From Agaricus subrufescens (lineage: Eukaryota; Basidiomycota; Agaricomycetes; Agaricales; Agaricaceae), in NCBI GenBank assembly GCA_029945375.1, contig CM057061.1, forward strand, positions 124,001 to 188,000: 64,000 bases of DNA. The letters run 5' to 3'. Below the pieces are notes generated by a model, which saw only the letters and a program-made list of their open reading frames with translations, did not search any database and was not told the DNA's origin. A program made the position numbers and the translations under genes. Below, piece after piece: positions 1 to 10,717 of the stretch (position 1 is its first letter; each line of letters opens with the position of its first letter).

Positions 1-56
1 AAACAAGCCACAACTCGACATGATGATTATTCTACAACTTGTCTATTTACAGCTAG

Positions 57-610
57 CTAGCCCCATGCCGCCGTCGTGCTGAGCAATCGCGCAGATGAGC
101 CCTGAGTCCCTGCATCAGGCGTGGCAGATTACCCACCTGTAGTTTACAATCAGATGGCCGTCCGTGGCAAACATCTGGCGCGGCGATGAGTGAGTCTGGC
201 GGGCAGGGGGGGCGTGCATACCTTGTACAGATTGGACACCGTGTCGTCGGGGGTGGGAGAAAAGGCGAGATTGATGTATGTGAACTGGAGAGAATGTGTC
301 AGAACATGCGGAGCTGGCTAGTGCGGGGTGCCTCACCAGGGGCTCGCCGGCGTGCCACCCGAGCTCCTTTCTGAGAAACTGGATGACGGCCTGGAAGCGG
401 TTGACCGAGTTGATCTTGTAAAAGTTCTGCTTCATGATGGGGGCATTGCCGACGGCCTTGAAGCGGACGACGACTGGGGGCGGCGGTGAGGGCGGGGGCG
501 GGACAATGCTGTGCGGGCTCACTCTTGGAGGGGTCTTTCTTGCGGTAGGACTCGAGGGCGCGGATGGCGCGGACGGCGGCGCTGTCTTCTCCAGGCTCGG
601 GCTGGGTCAT
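57..610 (-). CDS. ATG12: Ubiquitin-like autophagy protein ATG12
   Basis: ATG12 is the ubiquitin-like modifier joined to ATG5 by ATG7 and ATG10; the conjugate acts with ATG16 as the E3 for ATG8 lipidation at the growing autophagosome. I assemble five exons: 610-523, 473-337, 284-222, 174-137 and 78-57, giving about 115 residues. The core reads VVRFKAVGNAPIMKQ, then FTYINLAFSPTPDD and FATDGHLIVNY, and ends in STTAAWG with the invariant C-terminal Gly that is conjugated. The last exon codes only the tail, joined through a split AGC codon. The start at 610 fits the usual short variable N-terminus. Three bases upstream of the ATG a DNA transposon begins, so the native promoter now lies about 1.75 kb away. 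The coding sequence itself looks intact. Family identity is very secure; whether the gene is still expressed normally cannot be told from the sequence. Confidence 0.95.
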
Positions 611-613
611 GGC
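606..613. repeat. Left target-site duplication of the hAT element (contains ATG12 start)
   Basis: GTCATGGC directly abuts the left inverted repeat and is identical to the copy at 2360-2367. Its CAT is the complement of the ATG12 initiation codon, so the duplication copied the start codon. Confidence 0.95.
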
Positions 614-635
614 TAGGGTGCGGGGTAAAAGTCGG
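614..635. repeat. Left terminal inverted repeat
   Basis: This 22-bp repeat is the exact reverse complement of 2338-2359. Inside it lie GTAAATTAC copies at 693-701 and 704-712, the probable subterminal transposase-binding repeats. Confidence 0.93.
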
Positions 636-750
636 CCGCGTGTAAAAAAGTAGGTAACTTACTACCCCCCAAATTGGGCCTCGGTAACAAAAGTAAATTA
701 CAAGTAAATTACAGAGGTCATATGACCCAAAAAGGTCACGTGCTCGCCAC

Positions 751-1330
751 TTACAACCACGGTTGCAACGCAAACTCGCCCCCGTCCTCCTCGTCTACAG
801 CCAAATTTTCTACTGGCATGTCTTGTTCTGCGACCTTCGAAAATGTGACTGGGGTGTCAGCGAGCATATCTGCCAGCTCTGGTGCCTCTAGATTGGTTTC
901 ATCATCACCCTCAACAGGCAAGTCTGATCTCGAAGGTGGCAATGTGCTCACAGCCTTACCCGGTCTTTTCTCAACAGTTTCATCATCTGACTCATCGTAA
1001 TTTGTATCAGCAACTCGTGGATGGGCTACTCCACCCTCTCCTACCTCCCGTATTGCCCGTACTATGTCATAAAACTTGGTAGGTGTCTGTCTGGGCTTTT
1101 CACGGTGATTCTAGTACCAGGTCAGTGTTTACAAAGCACGATAGTCAGCTGAGACTTACCCGATGTCTTTCAGAGTCCTGTACATGATAGTTTCGGATGC
1201 GAGCAATAGCTATAACTGATTTGACACTCTGTCGATTTCGGAGTGAAGTGTTTAACATGGTGATCACCGACATGGTACGTTCGTCTGCGATAGAATGAGG
1301 AGTGGCTGACAGAACCTTGATAGCTAATAC
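751..1330 (-). pseudogene. hAT transposase C-terminal fragment (hATC dimerisation region)
   Basis: Two probable exons, 1330-1160 and 1095-751, can be joined in frame across a GTAAG...AG intron. The first carries a segment reading SATPHSIADERT and later LRNRQSVK, which is the fungal form of the hAT family C-terminal dimerisation motif (A/D-E-R followed by a hydrophobic helix and R-N-R). The second continues KFYDIVRAIREVG and ends in an acidic tail rich in Glu and Asp before a stop at 751. A splice acceptor TTTTTAG lies directly before the first exon; upstream of it I see no catalytic DDE domain or BED finger. I therefore call this a truncated transposase. The hATC assignment is made by eye from motif memory and is moderately secure. 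Confidence 0.7.
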
Positions 1331-1383
1331 CTAAAAACTATTTAGTACATTGATTGGAGACTTTTCTGTTCAAAAACCTACAG

Positions 1384-2145
1384 CTAAATGATTCCTCTGG
1401 TATGAAGAGTATCCAAGATCCATATATTGCTTTTTGGCGAGCCCGGTGATTGCTTTTTTAGTTTGTCCTCCAACATATATAGCATCAGATCAATATGATC
1501 ATCAGATAGCCATTGACGTGAGAGAAAGGGGATGAGGGATGACTTGCTGAACTGAACCCTAGTCTGTTGCCGAGTCAGTCGACCTGTAAGGAGATGCCCA
1601 CTCCAGGTAATTGTAGACAAAGAGCCAATTGTCGACTGAAGAAGGGATTGTGATAGATTAACCTCGCCAAGCCAGTTAACAGCTTTAAACCAGTTTTGGT
1701 GCACTGGTATATATTGTTTGAGTAATTTGCTCCAGTAAGTAATGACCCAAAGAGGAAAAGATTCCTTGGGAAAGTCATCACTATCGATGGTGAAAGATTC
1801 GGCTCCATTAAGCCACTCCTGTGTGACTTCGGAGACGAGTTGGTCAACAACACTTGGCGCGGGAACAGGGATTTGTTGGATTTGGGGTATGTCCAAAGAA
1901 GGAAATGCTTCAGTAAAGTTTGAACGACACACTTGATGATCATCTCCAATAAGTGGAGGGAACTCGAAGGCCAGAAAACCCATGATCGATGTGGGTAATG
2001 CTGGAAAGAGACTAGAGACGTTTGGTGGCTCGAGATGCCGCTTAACACGAAATTGAATTGGGTTTGGGAGGTCCTTGAATTGATGTCCAGATTTGCGCCA
2101 TTTCAGGTCTTCAGGGTCGTTGACTTCCATGGTTGCAACGGGCAA
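1384..2145 (-). CDS. Transposon-borne ORF, possibly related to Ulp1-type protease flanking region
   Basis: This uninterrupted 253-codon frame lies wholly inside the hAT element and reads in the same direction as the transposase fragment. An alternative start is the second Met at 2130. The C-terminal third contains WLSDDHIDLMLYMLEDKLKK followed by IWILDT, a pattern resembling the segment just before the catalytic core in Ulp1/C48-like proteins that are abundant in mushroom transposons. The catalytic His-Asp-Cys of a C48 peptidase is not visible before the stop, so if it is Ulp1-derived it is only the N-terminal half. I cannot assign a function. It could be captured host or foreign-transposon sequence rather than an original part of a hAT element. 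Confidence 0.5.
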   Translation of the reverse strand: MPVATMEVNDPEDLKWRKSGHQFKDLPNPIQFRVKRHLEPPNVSSLFPALPTSIMGFLAFEFPPLIGDDHQVCRSNFTEAFPSLDIPQIQQIPVPAPSVVDQLVSEVTQEWLNGAESFTIDSDDFPKESFPLWVITYWSKLLKQYIPVHQNWFKAVNWLGEVNLSQSLLQSTIGSLSTITWSGHLLTGRLTRQQTRVQFSKSSLIPFLSRQWLSDDHIDLMLYMLEDKLKKQSPGSPKSNIWILDTLHTRGII

Positions 2146-2337
2146 TGAGCATCAGCGCTGTGCACTGAGTAAGCAAATGTCGTGCTCACTGATCACTTAT
2201 GCTCATGACGTGCATGCCACCACACATAGCCCCTATGATACTTTTTTACATATTTTACATGGCTGTATAGGGACCGATGTAAAAAACTGGTAATTTACTG
2301 TAAATTACTAATGTAAATTACATAATGTAAAAAAGTA

Positions 2338-2359
2338 CCGACTTTTACCCCGCACCCTA
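2338..2359. repeat. Right terminal inverted repeat
   Basis: This 22-bp repeat is the exact reverse complement of 614-635. Inside it, three copies of GTAAATTAC or its complement lie at 2290-2298, 2300-2308 and 2313-2321. Confidence 0.93.
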
Positions 2360-2367
2360 GTCATGGC
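2360..2367. repeat. Right target-site duplication of the hAT element
   Basis: GTCATGGC directly follows the right inverted repeat. On the minus strand it carries an orphan ATG that was the original ATG12 context before insertion; that ATG now opens an 18-codon frame running into the element and stopping at TAG. Confidence 0.95.
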
Positions 2368-2382
2368 AGGTGCTGAGCGGCG

Positions 2383-2413
2383 CACGTGGCTGCGACGCGC
2401 TCGCCCCCACGTG
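2383..2413. promoter_or_regulatory. Two CACGTG cores in the original ATG12 / M50B divergent promoter
   Basis: CACGTG occurs at 2383-2388 and 2408-2413. A TTAAATAG sequence at about 2440-2447 is a possible TATA element for the plus-strand gene starting at 2461. Before the transposon inserted, this stretch of under 100 bp separated the two start codons. CACGTG is the core bound by bHLH factors such as Cbf1; the role here is inferred only. Confidence 0.4.
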
Positions 2414-2460
2414 ATCCCAGCCCTCTCCTCCCGTCCGTCTTAAATAGCCCTCCCTCGCCC

Positions 2461-3771
2461 ATGGCCACCATCTCCCGCGTCCCCATCGCCCCTCCCATGG
2501 CCTCCTCCCCCTCCTCCTCTCCGTCTCCCCTGCATCCCACCGACGACCAGGTACCGTCCCCGTTCCCCGCCCCGTCCTCTCTCTGACCCCCGCGCTGCAG
2601 GCCGTGGTCCTATATGTCGTACGCTGCTTTCCCTCGCCTGTCAACGTCATCTCACTCGCCAGATCGCCGCCATGGCCGTCGTTATTTTTGGCCTCTGGAA
2701 CGTGCCTATCGTTCGCACCCTCATCAACCCCTTGAAGCTCTTCACCGTCGGCTGGCACGAGCTCTGCCATATCATCGTCGTTCGTCCTCCCACCACCCTC
2801 CCATCCGCACATCCTCATGGCATCCAGGCTATTCTTACGGGTGGCCGAGTATTAAAAATCACCATCGATCCGCATGTTGGCGGCGCGACCATCGTTGAGG
2901 GGGGCATTCCAACCCTCATCCTCTCCGCAGGCTATATCGGCTCCACTCTCTTTGGCGGTGTCTTCCTTCTTGCCGGCTGGGACACCCTCGTGGCCAAGAT
3001 CTTGAGTTTTGTCCTCGGTGTGGGGCTCCTCATGCCACTATCTCTTGTTCGTGATAAATTGTAAGTGCGTGCCTCTTCTTTCCAGTCTACCGTATTTTCC
3101 GAACCGTCCTCCAGGACGATCGCCCTCACGTTTGTCTATGAAGGCTTATTGATTGGTTTCTGGTTTATCGATCATGCGTATGTATATTTTTGTACTCCAT
3201 CACGCCTTGTGTTCACCTGGCCGCAGCCAAGCGCTACGCTGGTACTGCCTGCTCATCGGAGTTATGAAGTGCGTCTCCCAGTCGTCTTATCTCGGTGCTA
3301 ATCATCTGAATCGCGAACAGTATTCTTTTTGCCATCTGTAAGTCACTTTCCCCAACAACATCCAACTCACCGGAACATCCTCCGCAGGGGATGTGACCGA
3401 CGACCGCTTCTTCCATAAAGCTAATGATTCCGATGCTGCGCAATTCTCCTTACTATACCCCAGAATTCCATCCCACGGTGCGCCAACCAATGCGATTGTG
3501 TTCTGGCCTGTATGCTCATTGCTTCTAGTTTGGGCCATATTCTGGATTCTTTTTCAGTTCGGTGCTGTCGCTGGCTTCGCCTTACTGGGTGTGTTTGCCT
3601 TCAAGGTTCGTTTCCTCTGTTGATACTGTTATTAAAAACTCATATCGGAACTTGCCTGCCTAGTTGAACAGAGAGCAAATGAATGAGCAAGCTGGTGCGT
3701 CCTCTCTTTTGTCGCTTGCCGACTCGTGCTCATCACCTGTAATAACAGCAACCTTTCTTCCAACCCGATGA
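2461..3771 (+). CDS. Peptidase M50B-like integral membrane protein
   Basis: Members of this family are multi-pass membrane proteins with a site-2-protease-like zinc site; their substrates in fungi are not established. I predict exons 2461-2550, 2601-2618, 2663-3060, 3115-3177, 3227-3268, 3321-3337, 3388-3605, 3664-3694 and 3749-3771. The first is Ser/Pro-rich. Then come a hydrophobic helix (AVVIFGLWNVPIV), the metal-binding HELCH motif (H-E-x-x-H), GGRVLKITIDPHVGG, several hydrophobic segments and the conserved stretch WDVTDDRFFHKANDSDA. The end is near LNREQMNEQ and a short tail. A 17-base exon and an 18-base exon are unusually small but restore the conserved frame. The gene was divergent from ATG12 at about 96 bp before the transposon separated them. 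Family assignment is fairly secure; activity is unproven. Confidence 0.85.
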
Positions 3772-3920
3772 CCATTAGTATAACTCTTAATCACCATTGT
3801 ATGACTAACGTGTACAGTGTACACCATGAAGTGCTTTATGTATACTTATTATTATGGATACATACTACATCTGTCTACGAAAGATATGATTCTGTAATAA
3901 GCATGTGGTTGAAATATATA

Positions 3921-4607
3921 TTATCGTCGAGATGCTCGCCGTATCAGGGCCGCCAGAAGGACACCGCCCACTGCTGCTGCACCGCCCGCAAGTGCCATGC
4001 CAATATAGCCCTCTGTCAAGGTTGTAAACACGATGCCAGAGACAAAAAGATGGGCGGCAGACCTTTTGTCACTGCCTGCTCGATTAAATGTGATAGTGAC
4101 TGTGCCTGCAGATTCGAGGGTTCCTTTTCGAGTAAGAGTGCTGCCGGCAATACCTATTCAGCGGTTAAAAGAACTCAGGGACCGAGGGGCCTACCATTGA
4201 AGCGGTTGGCTTCTTCATACTTGCCCAACTTGTAGTACCCAAGGGCAAGGTAGTAGAGACATTCTCGCCGACGGGTAGGCTCTGCTCGGAAGATCTCTTG
4301 AGAGAACTATGATGTCAGAGGACGAACACCGGCAAGTGAGCAGAGACAAGATACCTGCCTTGCAGTAGCTCGACGCCCTCGGCCTGTTCGCTGGATTTTG
4401 GGCTCTTCACGAGGCCCCAGGCATAGTTGAACTTGGTCTGGACGGTAACGTGCGCCTGTGCACGTTCCTTCTGGTACTGCAGCCGCAGCACCTGGATGTG
4501 ACTGTGAGGGGAAGGAAGACGAGGGCACGCGGAGAGGAACGGACCTCTAGCTCATCGTATGAAAGCGACATCTGGGCGTCTGCGGCGTAGGGAAGTTCAG
4601 TGGCCAT
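3921..4607 (-). CDS. FIS1: Mitochondrial fission 1 protein FIS1
   Basis: FIS1 is a tail-anchored mitochondrial outer-membrane protein that recruits the adaptor and dynamin machinery for mitochondrial and peroxisomal division. The N-terminus reads [20 protein letters not shown]. After introns the TPR-like helices continue with [18 protein letters not shown], then the second repeat, then a C-terminal segment [19 protein letters not shown]. The last exon begins [13 protein letters not shown] and gives a glycine/alanine/valine-rich membrane anchor closed by the basic tail RRASRR. Total length near 150 residues matches the family. The start at 4607 is the only Met with the conserved N-terminal arm. 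The start codon lies 84 bp from the divergent U2AF gene, so the two must share a promoter region. Confidence 0.95.
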
Positions 4608-4691
4608 GATGGAGGAAGGGAGAGAGAGCGGAGTTTGAAACGGGAGAGGACTGTTTGTGGGTTGTTCGCAACAAGTTGCTTTACACTCACC

Positions 4692-6743
<2,052 letters not shown>

Positions 6744-7508
6744 TTGTATCCGTAGCTTTGTTGTTTGTGTATCTCTGGAAATATATTGTTGCTGAAAATT
6801 ACGTAAGCTTTGCTTTTTAGGCGCTTACCTTTCCTGATGTGGAGGATTAGCGAGATTTGTCAAGTGGACCCACAATACTACCTAAATAGGATTTTTCCTC
6901 TCACTTCGGGATATTGGTCAACACACAACTCAGCTCCAGGAGGGGGGACTGTTATCGCTTTCCAGAATGATGAAAAACTCATCCATGCAGATGGATCTGT
7001 AGGCAGACAATTTTATGCAAGATTTGTGTAAATTCTGTGCAGGAAATGTGGCGTACGTATTTAACGCGAATCTTAGTTAACTGAGTTAGCCGCATGTGGA
7101 AGGCGCACACCAATTCTGAATGCTCGGTGGTCCAAAGCAACTTCAAGTTGAATATGCATTCTTTTAGTTGTATTGTGCCGCCAACTCGACTCACCTAACA
7201 TTAATGAATCCTCTCAACTACCGAAGAAAGCTCATATACTCACATTCACTTCACTTTAATGCCTGGTCGCGCCTGGTCATTACAACAGCTAACTCTCATA
7301 CATTGTTATTACCCATAGGCCCCTCGAGCCATCAAAAACCTAACCTTCACACTATTCGGATCCTAGAAAGGCCTAGCAAGTTGATCTCAGCATTTATCCC
7401 CGGATCACAACGTGTGACCCGGGAGTTATTCTATTTCTGTTTTTGGGCACGACTTTAAATGCCCGGGTCGTCCCCTTTCGTGGCGCGAGCTTTTCACACG
7501 CACCCTTT
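6744..7508. other. Intergenic region between U2AF and amidase
   Basis: This holds the 3' UTR of the U2AF gene and the amidase promoter. Frames here are short and show no family similarity I recognise. A 25-bp dyad lies at 7399-7423. I see no RNA gene. Confidence 0.6.
7399..7423. promoter_or_regulatory. 25-bp inverted repeat in the amidase promoter
   Basis: Arms CCCGGATCACA (7399-7409) and TGTGACCCGGG (7413-7423) are inverted repeats with one mismatch around a 3-base spacer ACG. It lies 85 bp before the amidase start codon. The CGG...CCG outer ends are of the kind bound by dimeric Zn2Cys6 regulators, but the spacing is not one I can match to a known factor. Confidence 0.4.
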
Positions 7509-9902
7509 ATGTGGCCCTTTGACTCTTCATATCTCACCGTCGTTACGCAGAAATGCGACCAACGTGCTCTGGCTTTACAAAGTGCGTCCCAGGTTACGCA
7601 GGAACACCGTCAAATCATCCAAGTGACAGGTATTTGGCAAAATCCATATGTGTTCAAAAGGTTGTTGACTATGCGTGTGTTCAGCGTCTGAGATACCCTC
7701 CCGTATCAAGAAGGGGGAATGGACGGCCTCGCAGGTCCTCGAGGCTTTCATTGCTCAAGCCAAAGTCGCGCATGACCGGACTAATTGCCTGACCGAGGGC
7801 ACGTTTGTTTAATATCTTCTTTCGAAGCGCGGATACTGACGTTAAGATGTAGTTATGTTCGATGTGGCGAGAGAGCGTGCTAAGGCACTAGATGTCGAAT
7901 TCGTAGCTACAGGGCATCTCAAGGGTCCACTTCATGGTATACCTGTATGATGTTTCGTTACCCTTTCCTTCGTATTGTTTACCTTTTGAGCCCTGACAGA
8001 TAAGCATAAAAGACCAATGTGAGCAATTCATTATTGAAAACACGCGTATAATCTTGACCCCGTCATGAATAGTCGATATCATTGGATTCGATACTTCTAT
8101 TGGATTTACTCGCTGGGCGATGGACCCCGCAAAGACCAATGCTGATGTCAGTGTCCGAGTGCGCTTATTTTAGATCTGACTGATAAATAAATAGCTTGTC
8201 GATACCCTTCTCGATGCTGGAGCGGTGCCTTTTGTCAAGACGAATGTACCGCAAACTATGTTCGCTTTCGAATGCTGTAATCCCCTTTGGGGTCGCACGA
8301 CCAACCCATACAACAACCGATATACGTGTGGTGGTAGTTCAGGTGGAGAAGGTGCACTCATAGCCATGGATGGCTCCCCTCTGGGAATCGGTAGCGATAT
8401 TGGTGGCAGTCTTCGTATACCAGCCGCATATTGTGGCCTGTATTCGTTGAAACCAGGTACTGAGAGAATCTCGATGGGAGGCGCCCGAGGTACGTTCATT
8501 TCTATCTCGCAGAATCTATCTTAGACCATGTTCTTAGGCACCAATCCTGGTTTCGAAAGCTTCAAAGCAACTGGAGGGCCCATGGCGCGGTAATTGATTT
8601 TGATTCTTGGTAACGGACATGGTCATATACCATTCTTCTAGCTCGGTTCAAGACCTTGAACTCTGTTCACGCGTACTTTTCGGGGTTCAAGGGAGGAAAT
8701 TTGACATACCGCCGATGCGTTTTCGTGAGGTTTCTCTGCCAAACAAACTGAAGTTTGGTTACTACACTTCAGGTATGGGGCAAGATGCCGGTTTGCTGTG
8801 GAACTAACAGGCGCTCGTCAGATGATTTCGTGAAATCTTCACCCGCAACTAGACGGGCTGTGCTAGAATCTGTCGAAGCGTTGCGGAGGCAAGGACATGA
8901 ATGTGTTGAAATCGAAATACCAAGTGGTAAGATTGATACTATCACCTCACTCTTTACGAACACTCAATTACAACTCTCCTTTTCTAGCCTTGGAATGCCT
9001 ACGCATCTTTGTGGGACTCACTTCGTCCGATTCCTTCCGCACAATTCTCAGCCACCTTGGTCCCGACCCTATGGCATGTCATTTTTCATATTACACAATT
9101 GGGGAATAACCCCAGTCTTGCAGGAACCCGCGCTCCGTCTCGTTAGAATCACGCCTAATCTGCCTCGTACGTCGAAATTTCCTCTCCAACAACCGATCAC
9201 AAACCGATTCTGTGATAGGCTTCATTCGAGCGATCGCAACCTGGTTTATCGAGCATATTATCGGTGATTCACATTTCGCAAGTGTTGCGAGGGGCGCGTG
9301 CCCGAAGCCAGCTCAAGAAATCTATGCGTACAACCACCGGCGAGACGAATTCGCTCGCATGTTTTACAAAGATGTAAGTCTTCTTATTTGGATGTAGGCT
9401 ATGTCAGATATTGAGCTTGAACTACAGGTATGGGAGAAGTATGGTTTTGATGGAATTATTGCACCTGTGCAGGCAATACCACAGCTACCTCACGGGTCTG
9501 TGCATTATCGCTGTCTTCTATATCTGGTTTCACTAATCACAATGCTATAGAGGATGTGGTAACTTCAATACCATAGCAGTGGCCACTGTGTATTATAACG
9601 TTATCGACCTACCCGCTGGTGTCGTTCCTGTGTGCCATGTCGATGCCAAGAAAGACCAAATAACTGAGGAATGGTGGAAGGAATCGGGGCATGGGTCAAA
9701 GCTATTGGAAGGGGGTCTTTTCAAGGGTAAGGAGGCTTTGTACAATCCAGAACAGACCGAGGGTATGCCCATTTCGGTCCAAGTTATTGGGCAACGCTGG
9801 GAAGAGGAGAAGGTCTTGGCCATGATGAAGACTCTGGACGGAGCTCTTGATGTCGATCGTGGATTTGGGCCAGGGGTATTTTCCAAGGATGAGGATAAAT
9901 AG
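7509..9902 (+). CDS. Amidase-signature family hydrolase (fungal acetamidase / fatty-acid amidase type)
   Basis: Amidase-signature enzymes hydrolyse amide bonds through a Ser-cisSer-Lys triad. The start MWPFDSSYLTVVTQK is typical of the basidiomycete subfamily. The catalytic Lys lies in ISIKDQ, the cis-Ser in CGGSSGGEGAL and the nucleophile Ser in GSDIGGSLRIPA; KTNVPQTMFAFE and a C-terminal GMPISVQVIGQRWEE are also family hallmarks. I count about 13 introns. Two appear to be GC-AG introns: 7799-7852 (donor GCACGT) and 9074-9123 (donor GCATGT); no GT donor near either restores the frame. With these, the protein is continuous and of normal length (about 560 residues). The natural substrate cannot be predicted. 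There is no signal peptide. If the GC donors are not used, the gene would be a pseudogene, which I consider less likely. Confidence 0.88.
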
Positions 9903-10717
9903 GCCTAATATCAAAGTAGCCATTGGTTTGAACCGGTCTTAGTTCATGAGCATAATTTCAAGTATATATCGCATAGCAAATAGGAATTATCACTGTTGAT
10001 ATGTGCCGGTCGTAAATTGCAACAGATAGATGATCATCGACTCAGGAGATAGCGCTCCTGGTTGCCAGTGCATTAAAAACACTGAAAGCAAGGCCGTGAT
10101 ATTTGTCCTATTTGATCATTGATTGTCGGTTCATTTCAATTTGTCCTGTTACCTACTCGACTACCTGCGAAGGCAAAGCGTCAAGTCTCACGTTGTAACG
10201 ATGACACATTCAACTGGTTGGGCGACCAGCACGGCGGTCCTCCCTTCTCTGTTGAAGCTGCGGTCATAGAATGTCAGTACTAGGTTTACGGAGTTTCATG
10301 CACTTACCCATGCTTTCTTGCAGTCCCTATATGCCTGGAAGTAGTCCAGACAGGAATCTCTGTCATAATTGTTCCTGTTGAGACAGTCCATAGAGGCTTT
10401 TGACGCCTCATGACAGGGACTTGGCTTTCAGTCAGCTTCTGCGTGCTGTCCGACACCAGGGTAAAGGACGGACTCAATGAACTTGGAGGTTACATGCCTG
10501 CCCTATTGGGTCGTGTCGGATATAAACTTGGAAAATGACAAGTAGGCGCGTACTGAGAATTGTTCGCGGTAGTCAAGGGGCGTGACGCCAGCCTCTGGCG
10601 GGGGTGGGTCGTCTTTGTTGGATGGAGAAGACATCGGATGTATGTTTTTCTCACGGCGTCTAAGTGCTATTAAGGTGATAATGAACTGTCCGCAGCTGCC
10701 AACTTTCTCTTCCCGTC
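9903..10717. other. Intergenic region with no gene seen
   Basis: Holds the amidase 3' UTR and the promoter of the next gene. A GGATATAAA sequence near 10518 may be a TATA element. An out-of-frame ATG at 10681 precedes the chosen start at 10718. Confidence 0.5.

Larger units (their letters stand above)
614..2359. mobile_element. hAT-type DNA transposon with perfect TIRs and 8-bp TSD
   Basis: The 1,746-bp element has perfect 22-bp terminal inverted repeats, 614-635 (starting TAGGGTGCGGGG) and 2338-2359 (its reverse complement, ending CCCCGCACCCTA). It is flanked by an identical 8-bp direct repeat, GTCATGGC, at 606-613 and 2360-2367. An 8-bp duplication with TA(G)GG ends is the hAT superfamily signature, and the interior codes a hAT C-terminal dimerisation region on the minus strand. 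No BED finger or complete RNase H-like catalytic domain is visible, so the copy is probably non-autonomous. Perfect TIRs and TSD suggest a recent insertion. It sits between ATG12 and its divergent neighbour, exactly at the ATG12 start codon. Confidence 0.93.
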
